64,000 nucleotides of DNA from Paenibacillus sp. YYML68 (GTDB lineage: Bacteria; Bacillota; Bacilli; Paenibacillales; NBRC-103111), in assembly GCF_027923405.1 (NCBI RefSeq), contig NZ_BQYI01000001.1, positions 2,520,501 to 2,584,500 of the forward strand. The letters run 5' to 3'. A program made the position numbers and the translations under genes. The stretch's first letter is position 1, and every line of letters starts with the position of its first letter. The notes under the pieces were generated by a model. It was not told the DNA's origin. It saw only the letters and a program-made list of their open reading frames with translations, and ran no database searches. This document shows positions 52,254 through 62,700 of the stretch, piece by piece.

Positions 52254-53790
52254 TCCGGATATAAGGCAGGCGGGAAGCCAAGAGGCGACCAAGTCGGGCT
52301 TCAGCTCTGCTGACGACGTAAAGAGGCGGATCGCCATTGTCGGCGGCGGTGTCGGGGGGCTGACGGCAGCGCTGCTGCTGACTAATCGTGGATATAAGGT
52401 CGATCTATTCGAGAAGCAGTCTCGCCTCGGCGGTCGTCTTGCTTATGAGGAGGAAGGTCCGTTTCGCATTGACCAGGGCCCGACAATCGTGCTGCTGCCG
52501 GACATGATCCGTGACGTACTCGGTGAGGCGGGTGTGGATGTATCCCGGCTGGAGCTACTGCCGTGCGACCCGCTGTATCGTATTCATTACCCGGACGGCA
52601 CGCTGTTCGAGAAGCGGCGTGACCCGCTTGAGAATGCATATGAGGTCGAGCGGGTATTTCCCGGTGAAGGCAAGTCGTTCCTCATGTACATGGAGGCGAT
52701 GAAGCACCGCTTCGAGCAGGGGAAGGCGAGGTTTCTGGAGCGAGATTTTGTCCGTAAGAGCGACTTCTGGAAGCCTGGCAACGTCAGCGCCCTGCTGCGT
52801 CTGAAGGCCTATCGCAGCGTATACGGCGACACCTCCGCGTTCTTCCGGTCGCCCCGTCTGCGCGAGGCGTATTCGTTCCAGACGCTGTATATTGGGGGCA
52901 GCCCGCTCGCTACGCCTGCTCTGTATTCGCTCATCCCTTACTCCGAGCATGCACATGGCATCTGGTATGTGAAGGGCGGCTATGCTGGACTCGTGCAGCT
53001 GCTGGAGGAGGAGCTGCTCGCACGAGGTGCGGTTATCCGTACGGGAACGGCGGTCGAGCGGATCGTGACGGATAATGGCACCTGCAAGGGGCTAGTGGTC
53101 GGTGGAGAGAGGCTTGCCTATGAGCATGTTGTGTTGAACGGAGATTTTCCGCTGAACCAATCGTTACTCGACTCGCACGTTGCTGTGGACCGCGGCCATT
53201 CCCGCAGCTATAAGCCGTCCTCGGGCTGCCTCTTGCTCTATCTCGGTCTCAATCGAACGTACCGGAGCGCGTCGGTGCACCAATTCTTCTTCGCCGATTC
53301 GTATCAGGAGCTGGCACAGGACGTATTCAGTCGGCAGCAGCTGCCTCGTGATCCGTATATGTACGTGTTCCACCCGTCGCTAGTTGATACTTCACTAGCG
53401 CCGGAGGGTCACAGTGTGATGTACGTGCTGGTGCCGGTTCCGTCGGGAGAGAGCATCGATTGGGCTGAGGCCAAAGCCGCCTTCGTCGACAAGGTGCTCC
53501 AGCGTCTAGAATCGAGAGGCTTCCCGGACCTGCGCTCCTCCATTGTGTGGCAGCGGGTTCGCACACCCGAGGATGCGGCAGTGGACGGTCTCTACGGCGG
53601 CGGCAGCTTCGGCATCGCCCCAACGCTCGGCCAATCTGGCGTCTTCCGCCCGCAGGTGGCGCCCTACGGCGTGAAGGGCTTGTACGCCGTCGGGGCGTCG
53701 GTGCATCCGGGCGGCGGCGTGCCGATCGTCATGCAGGGTGCGAAGCTGCTTGCCGATTATATCGAGCGGGCCAGCGGTGCCTCGGCTTAG
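52246..53790 (+). CDS. Phytoene desaturase family protein, second plus-strand copy
   Basis: About 514 residues from the GTG at 52246, 10 bases after AAGGAGG and 8 bases inside the previous gene. FAD motif GGGVGGLTAALLLTNRGY after a short hydrophilic N-terminus, RIDQGPTIVLLPDM, FQTLYIGGSPLATPALYSLIPYSEHAHG and VGASVHPGGGVPIVMQGAK. It may do a second set of desaturations or a terminal oxidation (CrtP/CrtNb-type); sequence alone does not decide. A strong terminator follows. Confidence 0.85.
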   Translation: MANPDIRQAGSQEATKSGFSSADDVKRRIAIVGGGVGGLTAALLLTNRGYKVDLFEKQSRLGGRLAYEEEGPFRIDQGPTIVLLPDMIRDVLGEAGVDVSRLELLPCDPLYRIHYPDGTLFEKRRDPLENAYEVERVFPGEGKSFLMYMEAMKHRFEQGKARFLERDFVRKSDFWKPGNVSALLRLKAYRSVYGDTSAFFRSPRLREAYSFQTLYIGGSPLATPALYSLIPYSEHAHGIWYVKGGYAGLVQLLEEELLARGAVIRTGTAVERIVTDNGTCKGLVVGGERLAYEHVVLNGDFPLNQSLLDSHVAVDRGHSRSYKPSSGCLLLYLGLNRTYRSASVHQFFFADSYQELAQDVFSRQQLPRDPYMYVFHPSLVDTSLAPEGHSVMYVLVPVPSGESIDWAEAKAAFVDKVLQRLESRGFPDLRSSIVWQRVRTPEDAAVDGLYGGGSFGIAPTLGQSGVFRPQVAPYGVKGLYAVGASVHPGGGVPIVMQGAKLLADYIERASGASA

Positions 53791-54108
53791 AGTGGGTGAA
53801 GGGCTGAAGTGGAAGCAAAGCTTACAGCTTTGAGAATAGTTGCCATGAGTCGCGTTTTATGAGAAAATAGAAGCAATATGTTGAATCGCGTGTGTGAACT
53901 GTCGGAGGAAGCACCTCCCTAAGCACTGTAGCTTATTTGCTACGGTGATTAGGGAGGTTTTTGTTTTTCGTGATAGGAAGGATTAGGAATTGGAAGAAAA
54001 CAATTGAAGGTAATTGGGGGATCTACTAAAATATTGTCGATGGTTGTTGTTCGATATTGAGAAGATGAATGTAGGTTAGCGATGACTATACATGAGGAGC
54101 GATACGAG
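53791..54108 (+). terminator. Spacer with terminator after the carotenoid genes
   Basis: ACCTCCCTAA (53913-53922) pairs with TTAGGGAGGT (53949-53958) over an inner CACTGTAGC/GCTACGGTG stem, followed by TTTTGTTTTT. Just before it, GGAGG (53904-53908) could instead pair with the same CCTCC, so two exclusive folds are possible. The 140 bases between the terminator and the SLH gene are AT-rich; apart from the ribosome binding site I see nothing certain there. Confidence 0.75.
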
Positions 54109-55311
54109 ATGAATAGGATGAACGTGTTGAAATGTACAGCTGCCTTGATGATCTGTTGCGCGATGGGGATGGGGGGAAGTGTATCGCAGCCTGTCCATTC
54201 GGCTACGGCACTGTTCGGAGATGTGAGTGGTCATTGGGCGGAGTCAGGTATACGGAATGCACTCGAGCTTCGCATCGTCGACGGCTACCCGGACGGATCG
54301 TTCCGCCCAGATGCGTCGGTGACACGTGCGGAGTTCATTAAGATGGCAGCGCAGGCGCTGAAGCTGCCGATTGGGAAGGCTGGCGAAGGTGCGGATTGGT
54401 ATAAGGCGTATGTAGCCGCAACGGAGGAGGCCGGGATTAGCCACAGCAGCGACTTCAACGGCGGGGACTTGAATGCGCCGATTAGTCGCTTGGAGATGGC
54501 GCGGATCGCGGCGAGGTCGGTGGAAAGCGGGCTCCAGGTGAAGGAGTACAACCCTGAGGATCATCTCATTATGTATCTTGCGACGAAGACCGGGTTGATT
54601 CAAGGGATGGCAAGGGGCGACCTGGCGCTGGAGGCCGCGACGACGCGTGCGCAATCTGTGACGATCATCGATCGGATTCTGCGAGTGAAGAACGGTGAGA
54701 AGCTCGAGGTCGATAAGTACGCGCTGGCTAATGCGGAGCTCGCTCATCTGAAGACGAATATATTTACGGTCATGCCGGACATATTCGGAGGAATCCAGTA
54801 CAACAAGTGGGATACGTCGAAGATGGTGATGGAGACACCGGACGGCTTGTATAAAGGCTCGGTGGATCGGATTATTGCGATCGACTTCGAGGATCCGAAT
54901 GATCCGAATTTGAATCTGCTGGGGGATGTTAATGAGCTGCTGTGGTGGGGGGCGGGGGATAGGTTTCATTATGTGAGGGACAATCGGAAGAGCTATGGAA
55001 TCGTGTTTGAAAGGAGTTTGGAGTACAACAAAGATACGTCTAAATACGGAACCGGACATGGAGGTCCACCAATCATGTATGTGAGTGGTATTAATGCACC
55101 AGATGATACTGCGTTAAGTGAAGGTGTTTTAAACACACGTGCGAGGCTGTTTAAGCCAGACGGTACGTCTGCTAATGCAGTTATTATACCGAAAGATGGA
55201 TTGAGTACACGACGATTAATGTCAATTGAAATTCACGCTCCTGCAATACCTCCTAATCGCACACATGCACAAGATATCGTTACCGTGATTTCACCCTTCT
55301 ATGTGAAATAA
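54109..55311 (+). CDS. S-layer-homology domain surface protein
   Basis: 400 residues from the ATG at 54109, preceded by GAGGAG. Signal peptide (LKCTAALMICCAMGMGGS), then three SLH repeats: FGDVSGHWAESGIRNALELRIVDGYPDGSFRPDASVTRAEF (about 36-85), a weaker second (WYKAYVAATEEAGI..ISRLEMARIAARS) and third (LATKTGLIQGMARGDLALEAATTRAQSVTII). SLH domains bind pyruvylated wall polymers. The C-terminal 190 residues are unknown and beta-rich. It lies 16 bases before the giant surface gene, so they should form one operon. Confidence 0.85.
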   Translation: MNRMNVLKCTAALMICCAMGMGGSVSQPVHSATALFGDVSGHWAESGIRNALELRIVDGYPDGSFRPDASVTRAEFIKMAAQALKLPIGKAGEGADWYKAYVAATEEAGISHSSDFNGGDLNAPISRLEMARIAARSVESGLQVKEYNPEDHLIMYLATKTGLIQGMARGDLALEAATTRAQSVTIIDRILRVKNGEKLEVDKYALANAELAHLKTNIFTVMPDIFGGIQYNKWDTSKMVMETPDGLYKGSVDRIIAIDFEDPNDPNLNLLGDVNELLWWGAGDRFHYVRDNRKSYGIVFERSLEYNKDTSKYGTGHGGPPIMYVSGINAPDDTALSEGVLNTRARLFKPDGTSANAVIIPKDGLSTRRLMSIEIHAPAIPPNRTHAQDIVTVISPFYVK

Positions 55312-55326
55312 CAGGATGGAGCGAGC

Positions 55327-58173
55327 ATGATGAATAACGTGCTGAGAAGAATCGTTGTCCATTTGTGCTTGACCTTGATGATCACGGGCCTGATCCCGTT
55401 AGATTACATTGTCGAGCGACTTATAAACTCTGCTCAAGCTGCTGGGGAAACAACAAAAGAATATGACCTCAATTATGGGGGAGTCGCCCAAGCCGGGTAT
55501 CAAGGATATTATTCAGCTCAAGCTACGCTACAGGGCGACGCGAGGCCGATTGCAGATATACAGGGCATCAGTGGGATGAAAATTAAACAGGTAGAGCTCA
55601 TACGGGATAACCAGCCGGCTGGTACTCTAACTACACCTATTGGATACGGCAGCTGGTGGGGGCCAGTCGATGTAAATAGTCTGATTATTGATGTTGCTTC
55701 TGAAGAAAACGATAAAACACCAACCTACTTTGCCTGGTATCGATACAGTCAATCCAGCCCGGAGAAGAGGTGGTATGCCAATGAAGGGAAGCCCACCGAT
55801 CCGAAGCTATGCGGCTCTGCGACGAAGGACGAGTACAATATGCCCAAGGTTCCGGGCTGTTCTGCAATCGTGACATTCAACGTGTCGAGGACGCAGCCAT
55901 ATAAGACAGTAGTCGGAGATACGGAGATTAGTAGTACTGTTGTAGAGGTTACAGGCTTTAGCACGCCTAATGTTAGAAAAGACATTGATGTTAACGGACC
56001 TGAAGGAACAAAAGGAATCAGCGAAGGAACATCGGGCCCTAACCGCATCTACAACCCCCGCTTGAAAAAGAACGGGGACAGCACGGAATCGTTCACCATA
56101 GAATATGAGCAAGACTTTATGGCTTATCCAACAAGCGAACCCGGACCCAATCCAGCCATCAAAAATCTAGCTGCTTCTGGCGCGAAGCTCATGGTCTACT
56201 TTGGCAGCTTCGACTTCGATATTTACGGCAAGACGTACAAGTATCCGAACAGGGTCCGCGTTACCTATGAACCAGAGGTTAATCCAAAGCCGAACCTGGG
56301 CGGGATCTCGGTGGTGGAGAAGGTATGTGTGCCGAGGGGCGTTTCGCAGAGCTATTCGTTCTCGTTTACCAACGACGGGACGACGGATGTAACGACTCCG
56401 TTCAAGACGGAGGTTCGGATCGATGGATCTGTAATCAGAACGTTCAACTATAGCGGACTCGCGGTCGGCGCGAAGAAGACGGAATCGTTCTCGCATACGA
56501 TCTACTCCGATCAATCCGTTACAATCAGCATCGATAAGCTTCCGAGCGAGACGAATCATGCCGATAATGTGATGACGTTCCATGTGAAGCCCCAAGCTAC
56601 GTGCGAGCCTGGCGGCGGTGGCGGTAATCCTCCTCCCGGACCTGAGGTCATTACTGGCACATTAGAGGTCGAGAAGCCAACCGTTAAGTATGGCGAGCTG
56701 AACTACACGTGGCTGCGCAACGTGACCGTATCGGGCGGGAACAGCTGCAGCTTGGCGACAGGTACGATCATCTACTCGCAGAGCGGTCACAGCAAGTCGT
56801 ACAAGCTGGACAAGTCTGGGACGTTCTCGAGTCAATTCGTTGCAAGTCCATATAACGGCGTCTCGACGGGTCAGGTGACGGTGCAGTATGACATCACCAC
56901 GACCTGCGGCTCGAAGAAGACGTTCGGGCCGGGTAGCTTCGTCGTCGTCTCAGACCCAGACAACCATCCTCCGGAGTTCGAGCCTTCCTGGTTTTATTCC
57001 TACTATTACAACGGTTACGCAGACAAAGCGCAGGTCGTAACAGTTGGGGAAATGGTCAGTCTCGGACCGGTTACACGGCCGAAGATCGAGGCACTTGGTG
57101 ATAACGGTACGCCCTATGACCCGGACGGTGATACGATTCAATATTACTGGGACTTTGCAGGAAGTAGCAGCTCGTGGATTCGTTGGCTGGGTGATGAGAG
57201 AGAGGGTAGAGGATTATATCCCTATGATACCTCCTTCAACGGCATTAGAGCGACCGAGCTCGGTACACATACGATCATGGTTACTGCCTTTGACGGTAGA
57301 GGAGGTACCTCTGGGCCCAAATCGGTCACCTTGGTCGTCAGAGAGGAGAACCCTGATCCAATCATTACGCTGCCGCCTAAGGTGGTGGAAGGACGTCCCT
57401 ATACTCCCGACATTAGCTGTGCAAACAGCCAGAGCCCACATAGGGACAGGTGGATCGCCAGCTGCGATTGGCACGGGACGAAGCTACCCCTCTATCCGAC
57501 AGCAGGGGACTACCCGATTAAGCTCGATGTGACAGATAACACGGGCTTGCGCTCGAAGGAGCCGGCTCACGCCATACTGAACGTTCTGCCGGATCTGCCT
57601 CCTGACATCTTGCTTGAGCAGCCGAATTACGGAATTCGGAACAAGGAGCTTTCATTCCGAGATCTATCCAAGAGCCCGGACGGTGATCCCATTAAGAAGC
57701 ACACGATAACGCTCGCATATGATTCCAACAACAACGGCTCCTACGATGACGAAACGCCGCTAAGCATGCCGCTCAATGCGCAAGGGTACTTCAAGTACAC
57801 GGCGACACAGGTGGGTAAGTATCGGATCAGGATTTATATGGAGGAAGCTACGCCTATGGCGAAGTGGGCACAGAAGGACTTCATCTTTGAGATCGTTAAC
57901 GATGCGCCCGAAGCCTCCTTCTACATCGAGGGGGATAACTACAAACCACCTAAGATTGAAACAAAGCAAATTTCTTCGGCAGATTTACTTGGTGCGGCTT
58001 GGAAAAGCTCAAGCACTTACCAAATGTCCGAAATGAAAGGTTATGTATATAACCAGGCGGAAAATGCTATTGAAACTCCAACTCCTAATTATAGTCAGTA
58101 CCGCGCCGTTACAGGAGATGACTTTAAAAAGATTGGCAAGTATTGGTACTGTAATAACTGCGTGAATCCGTGA
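55327..58173 (+). CDS. Giant secreted modular protein, 5' part (interrupted by an IS)
   Basis: 948 residues as it now reads. Signal peptide with cleavage at AQA|AGE (about 38). A unique N-terminal region (to about 315) is followed by a CARDB-like adhesion module (about 325-425, GGISVVEKVCVPRGVSQSYSFSFTNDGTTDVTTPF), a Gly/Pro hinge (GGGGGNPPPGP), and PKD/Ig-like modules with DPDGDTIQYYWDF, VTDNTGLRS and SPDGDPIKKHTI. The native frame ends at 58160; the last four residues and stop are inside the left inverted repeat of the IS. The rest of the gene continues at 59785. The truncated product may still be exported. No enzyme domain was recognised. Confidence 0.85.
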   Translation: MMNNVLRRIVVHLCLTLMITGLIPLDYIVERLINSAQAAGETTKEYDLNYGGVAQAGYQGYYSAQATLQGDARPIADIQGISGMKIKQVELIRDNQPAGTLTTPIGYGSWWGPVDVNSLIIDVASEENDKTPTYFAWYRYSQSSPEKRWYANEGKPTDPKLCGSATKDEYNMPKVPGCSAIVTFNVSRTQPYKTVVGDTEISSTVVEVTGFSTPNVRKDIDVNGPEGTKGISEGTSGPNRIYNPRLKKNGDSTESFTIEYEQDFMAYPTSEPGPNPAIKNLAASGAKLMVYFGSFDFDIYGKTYKYPNRVRVTYEPEVNPKPNLGGISVVEKVCVPRGVSQSYSFSFTNDGTTDVTTPFKTEVRIDGSVIRTFNYSGLAVGAKKTESFSHTIYSDQSVTISIDKLPSETNHADNVMTFHVKPQATCEPGGGGGNPPPGPEVITGTLEVEKPTVKYGELNYTWLRNVTVSGGNSCSLATGTIIYSQSGHSKSYKLDKSGTFSSQFVASPYNGVSTGQVTVQYDITTTCGSKKTFGPGSFVVVSDPDNHPPEFEPSWFYSYYYNGYADKAQVVTVGEMVSLGPVTRPKIEALGDNGTPYDPDGDTIQYYWDFAGSSSSWIRWLGDEREGRGLYPYDTSFNGIRATELGTHTIMVTAFDGRGGTSGPKSVTLVVREENPDPIITLPPKVVEGRPYTPDISCANSQSPHRDRWIASCDWHGTKLPLYPTAGDYPIKLDVTDNTGLRSKEPAHAILNVLPDLPPDILLEQPNYGIRNKELSFRDLSKSPDGDPIKKHTITLAYDSNNNGSYDDETPLSMPLNAQGYFKYTATQVGKYRIRIYMEEATPMAKWAQKDFIFEIVNDAPEASFYIEGDNYKPPKIETKQISSADLLGAAWKSSSTYQMSEMKGYVYNQAENAIETPTPNYSQYRAVTGDDFKKIGKYWYCNNCVNP
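58156..58173 (+). repeat. Left target duplication and inverted repeat of the IS
   Basis: AACTG (58156-58160) is the target duplication; CGTGAATCCGTGA (58161-58173) is the left end, an exact inverted copy of the right end. Confidence 0.85.
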
Positions 58174-59784
58174 CAGCCCGCTCGTGACTGTAGGGAAATG
58201 GTAAAAGCATCAAGGTAATGAGCATTTCAATTGAACTTCCTCGCGTGGACAAAAAAAGCACATGTTGAAACACGCCTACGCGTGAAGGCGTATACACCCC
58301 TATTAAACATTGAGTCTCAAGTGGTTAGGATGGTGAGATACACACGTCGCAACGTTTGAAACCAAGGACTGTGCGTTCCAAATGCGAATTTGACTTGCCT
58401 AGCATGTCTTACGAGTCGTGAAGCATGGTAGATCATATTCTGAATGACCGTGCGAATCCGTCTGCGGCCAACATTGTTTCGAATCGGAGAGTCGGGAATC
58501 TGCAGACTGAGTTGCCCCATCAAGCGAAGCATATTGTATGCGAACACGCCCGCATGCAATATGAGATTGTTGGTTGCAAACTTGCCAGCGGGCAAGCGTT
58601 CCAGATCAAGGTCTGTCTTGATCTCACTGTGGTACTGTTCACTGGTGCCGTGATCGCGATACAGTTCAATGACCCGCCAAGCCGAGCAACGCAAGGAAGT
58701 CCAGTACACCTCGACCTCGATCTCAGGAACGAGGAAGATTTGACCTTCACGGCTTATGGTTCGTTCGATGACACGAAACACTTGACGCAGCGGCTCGTCA
58801 AATCCTTGTTCACGAATGAGCATCGACCCGATGTATACCTTCTTTCCTTCGCGTTCTTCGCAGCATATGCCCAGATCTTGTGCGAACAAGAGCCACGTCT
58901 CCTTTGGATCTCTTCGCAGATTTTTCTTGATGATGTAATCGGCACGAGTTTCTTGAGTGTGACAGACCTTCAGATTCGCCAAGCAGTCGTTGCCTGCATC
59001 CATTCGAACAAGGAGCGGACGGTCTGTGACTCGGCGTGCATATTGAATGCTGGCCTTCAAAAATTCATCCGTGTTCTTCTGGCAATGCACGCTGCCCTCA
59101 CGCAGTTCCACATGGACGCCGTAGCCCTCTTTGCCCAAGTAAGAGAAGATCGGAGCAAAACCATCATGGCCTTTGTAGGTGCGAGATACGCCTTCTTTTT
59201 CGTGCGGGAGTTGTCAAAGGGAGACACATCGATATCGAGCGGCAACAACGTAGTCCGTTCCTTCTCGCCCAGGACAAGAAGATCAACACCCGTAAGCGGG
59301 GCGGCCACTCGGCGTAACAGGTCCGCCGACTCTTCCAGCACAATATCTTTCCATATCGACGAACCCGCCATATCTAAGCGCTGGCGCAAGGTTGGACTAG
59401 ATGGAACATCGCGAATGTCAAGACTGATGCTGAACGCATCGTCTTGCCGGAATGGCTCAATATGATCAAAGTCGCTCTTGCCTTGGCAGAGCAGACCCAA
59501 GTAGCTTTTCATCACATCAGCATTCGAGATATCTGGATTCGGGTTCTCGGGCAATACCGTTTTATTCAAACGTGCACCGAGATTAGTCTTTGCTAGCAAA
59601 GCTCCAATAGCGGTTAACCCGGTATGTGTGGTTAAGTACTCATTAGATTGGACGAATTCGAACTTCAAGCCAATCACCCCATTGGTGAAAGTATTGGATC
59701 GTTATAATCCTTTAATTTCGACACAAAATCTTGGATTCCCTCTATTTTTCTCTTGTTTTCATATTCTTTTATCACGGATTCACG
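58161..59784 (-). mobile_element. IS1380-family-like insertion sequence, 1,624 bp
   Basis: Bounded by 13-bp perfect inverted repeats (CGTGAATCCGTGA at 58161-58173, TCACGGATTCACG at 59772-59784) and flanked on both sides by AACTG. The length, the single transposase and the 4-5-bp duplication fit IS1380. It is inserted inside the giant surface gene. The transposase is on the minus strand, opposite to the host gene. Confidence 0.88.
58317..59677 (-). pseudogene. IS1380-like transposase, frameshifted
   Basis: Two minus-strand frames together make one transposase. The N-terminal part (from 59677) runs KFEFVQSNEYLTTHTGLTAIGALL ... LPLDIDVSPFDNSRTKK; the C-terminal part goes RMDAGND (second acidic residue) ... 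YHSEIKTDLDLERLPAGKF (third), giving a complete DDE set. The break is in the run ACGAAAAAGAAGGCG near 59190-59204: with six instead of five A the frame would read RTKKEGVSRTYKGHDGF and join. It is either a single-base loss or a -1 slip site on A-AAG. Most IS1380 transposases are one frame. Confidence 0.8.
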
Positions 59785-59789
59785 AACTG
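59772..59789 (+). repeat. Right inverted repeat and target duplication of the IS
   Basis: TCACGGATTCACG (59772-59784) is the inverted copy of the left end; AACTG (59785-59789) repeats the left flank. Confidence 0.85.
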
Positions 59790-62700
59790 GTATTACGACT
59801 CTTGCTCTGATATTCGTAAAATGATTAACCCCGTTCTATTTAACAATGGACGTTCGACGTTCACTAATATTCTACGAGAAAGCATCAGCCCTATTTGGAA
59901 TCGTGCTAGTGGTGGCGCTAATGAAAATCAATTCTTTATAGAGGGCATCGACAATGAGAACGATTTAATTTGGATTAGGGCGGATAACTTTTGTACTTGT
60001 AACAGTTCTAGTACTCCGATCGTTATAGACGATGTAGTCTTTCGAATCTCAGACCTTGAGCGAGATGCTCTAGAGGGGAAGTCTGCTTGGAGCGCTACAG
60101 CTAAGGCGATACCGGTTTACAGAAAACAACATCGCTTCGAGTACCCGGACAACTCCATATACAGCCCTAACTACAAGTACCCTGGACCACCCCCAGAACC
60201 TTATTGGTTTAATCCGCCTGAAAAGAAGAAAGCGTACGGACTAGAAATGGGCGCGATCCCTTACACAATAACGTATTGGGACAGCGACGATTATTCTTGG
60301 AGAACCCACTACAGTGAAACGAGTGGTATGTTAACAGACAGCTCCGGCAACGTGTTCAGTTATGTTGAGGATCGCCGTTCGGGGAGAAAAGTTCTAGAAA
60401 AGAAAACTGCAGATAGATCAAGTTTGATATGGGAATACAAGGGTGCGTTTGATCATGAGGGGAAGCTCTCTCTTAAGCCGATGCATGTGACACGAGACAA
60501 TCAGAGGCTTGTGCTTTTTCCTAGATATTACTATACCAATCACGTGTCTTCTGGCATTAATATGCAGATAATTGATAACAACAGTGGGAAACATTTGCGT
60601 GATGTCCCAGTTCCTTCTGGTCGAGTTTATGTGACTGCTTTTGATAAGTTACTTGTATTTTCAGACACGGTTCAAGATGCTAACGTCGGGTATCAGAGAT
60701 CTTTTTCGCAGTACCTTCTAATATACAATATAGATAAAAACAGCTGGCATAAAACCGAAGAGCCAATATCCACAGTACTAACTTCTGATTCTGATTTAGG
60801 TATTGGTGATTTTAGGGTAAGTCCTACTGTTACATTCAACGCAGACCGAAAAATAACTGTTATATCCCAAGGGTATCTTACTGTGCTTGATTTAGAGGCG
60901 AAGAAAATATTCTCTCCAAGCGAAAGAGTATTTATTCCTTATGGGAATAGCGGTACAACATTAGTTCCCTTCGGCGATGGTAAATTTTTAGTCCAACAAA
61001 CCGATCAACGAGGAAGCTCAGATGATACAAGCTCTAGTACGTATATGCAGATCGTGAACTCAGCTCCAGACTCGAACTCCACTGGGTATACGTATGGTGA
61101 TCTGTACAGTGACACCGAGAGTGTTGTTAATGGCGAACTGTCGATGTCACTAAAATTCAATTACAACAATTTCTCAGATATTGCATCCGCTGGTTTAATA
61201 TTTCGCAGGCAAGATCACCGTAACATGTATCGAATGGAAGTTACTCCGAAAGTTACTCGGATCGTCAAGGTTGTCAATGGCAATCGAACGGTGTTGCAGG
61301 AGGTAGCCAATAGCCTTTCGTACCGCGTATATTACGATGTGAAGGTGAAGATGAACGGTACACGACTACGCGGCTATGTTGGAGGGGTTCCGCTCCTTGA
61401 TGTGACAGACTCTGCATTTGCAAGCGGACAAGTCGGAATTTACTCGGAGGTTCCTTATTCGGTTCTGAAGAGTTTCACGATCAGTACATACTTAGGCACA
61501 AGCAGCCAGCTGCAAAATATCGGCGTCGTTGGGACGGCGCTTCGTTACTTGAAGCAATATACCGATCTCGAGAACGATCCGCCGATTGATAGCTTGACGA
61601 AATGGACGTATTCGCACACTGAGCCGAATAAGTTCCTCGATGCAGGGGACGGGTACTCAGGGCTGTCGTCCATGCATGGACAGACCGTCACGTCGCCGCA
61701 TGCGGTGCTGGACAAGGTCGGGACGTACAAGATTGATTACCAGCTACCGGATGATCCGGCGCCACCGGGGTACAAATACTCGAACGACTTGTTCGCGTCA
61801 TACCGTAAATACTCTGACCTGTCGACAACGTATGTGACGATTCATCGCCGCCCGATCTCGGAGTTTACACTAGCTGTTCGGGCGGACAAGACGATTGCTT
61901 GGACGGACGCGAGCCGTGACCCCGATCGATGGTTAAGCGCGACGAACTATTCGACGGAGTCTACTGGTATCAATTACCGTACGACAAGAGGGATTACGGA
62001 ATACCAGCGTAACTACACGACGCCGAGCGGTATGACTGTAGAAGGGCAGCTGACGCGTCCGGGTGAATCGGGCTGGTATACGGTTCGTCAGGCGGTGAAG
62101 GACGAATACGGGGTCTGGAGCGAATGGTACGAGGTGCCGATCTGGGTGGAGCCTGCTCCGAACAATCCGCCAGCGGTGACGCTGACTTATCCGACAGGGA
62201 CACTCGTCAATCCGACGCCGGTCAGCCTGAAGCCGACGATCCGCTGGAACCAGAGTGATCCAGATGCGGGGACGACGTTCAGTACGTTCAACCTCGAGAT
62301 CAAGGATGAGTGGGGCGGCTGCGTCGAGTGTAAGACGGATCAGTCGATGAACACGACGAACGGTTCTTGGGCGTGGACGATGGACGGCTCGCTTACGATG
62401 GGGCGTAAGTACCAGGTACAAGTACAGGTGAAGGATGACGGAAATCTGGCTTCGCCGTGGAGCGGCATCGGCTGGATGGTCACGAATTCCCCGCCGACGG
62501 CGTATATGCAGCAGCCGAGCGGCACACATGCGAACCCGACCGTGTTCAACACGACGAGGCCGCAGCTTACCTTCGTACAAGCTGACCCGGATCCGGGGAC
62601 GACGTTCATGTACATGCAGCTGCAGGTCCGAAATGAGGCGAATACGGTGATGCATCAGGATAGCGGTCAAATATGCCAAGCTGCAAGTGGAGGCGCTTGT

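Noticed and set aside
58425-59465. A 346-codon plus-strand frame in the IS element
   Set aside because: Antisense of the transposase, whose DDE motifs are clear on the minus strand.
59731-59784. The ATG at 59731 as a real start of the 1,270-residue protein
   Set aside because: These codons belong to the end of the IS, no ribosome binding site precedes them, and the frame continues the 5' part of the split gene.
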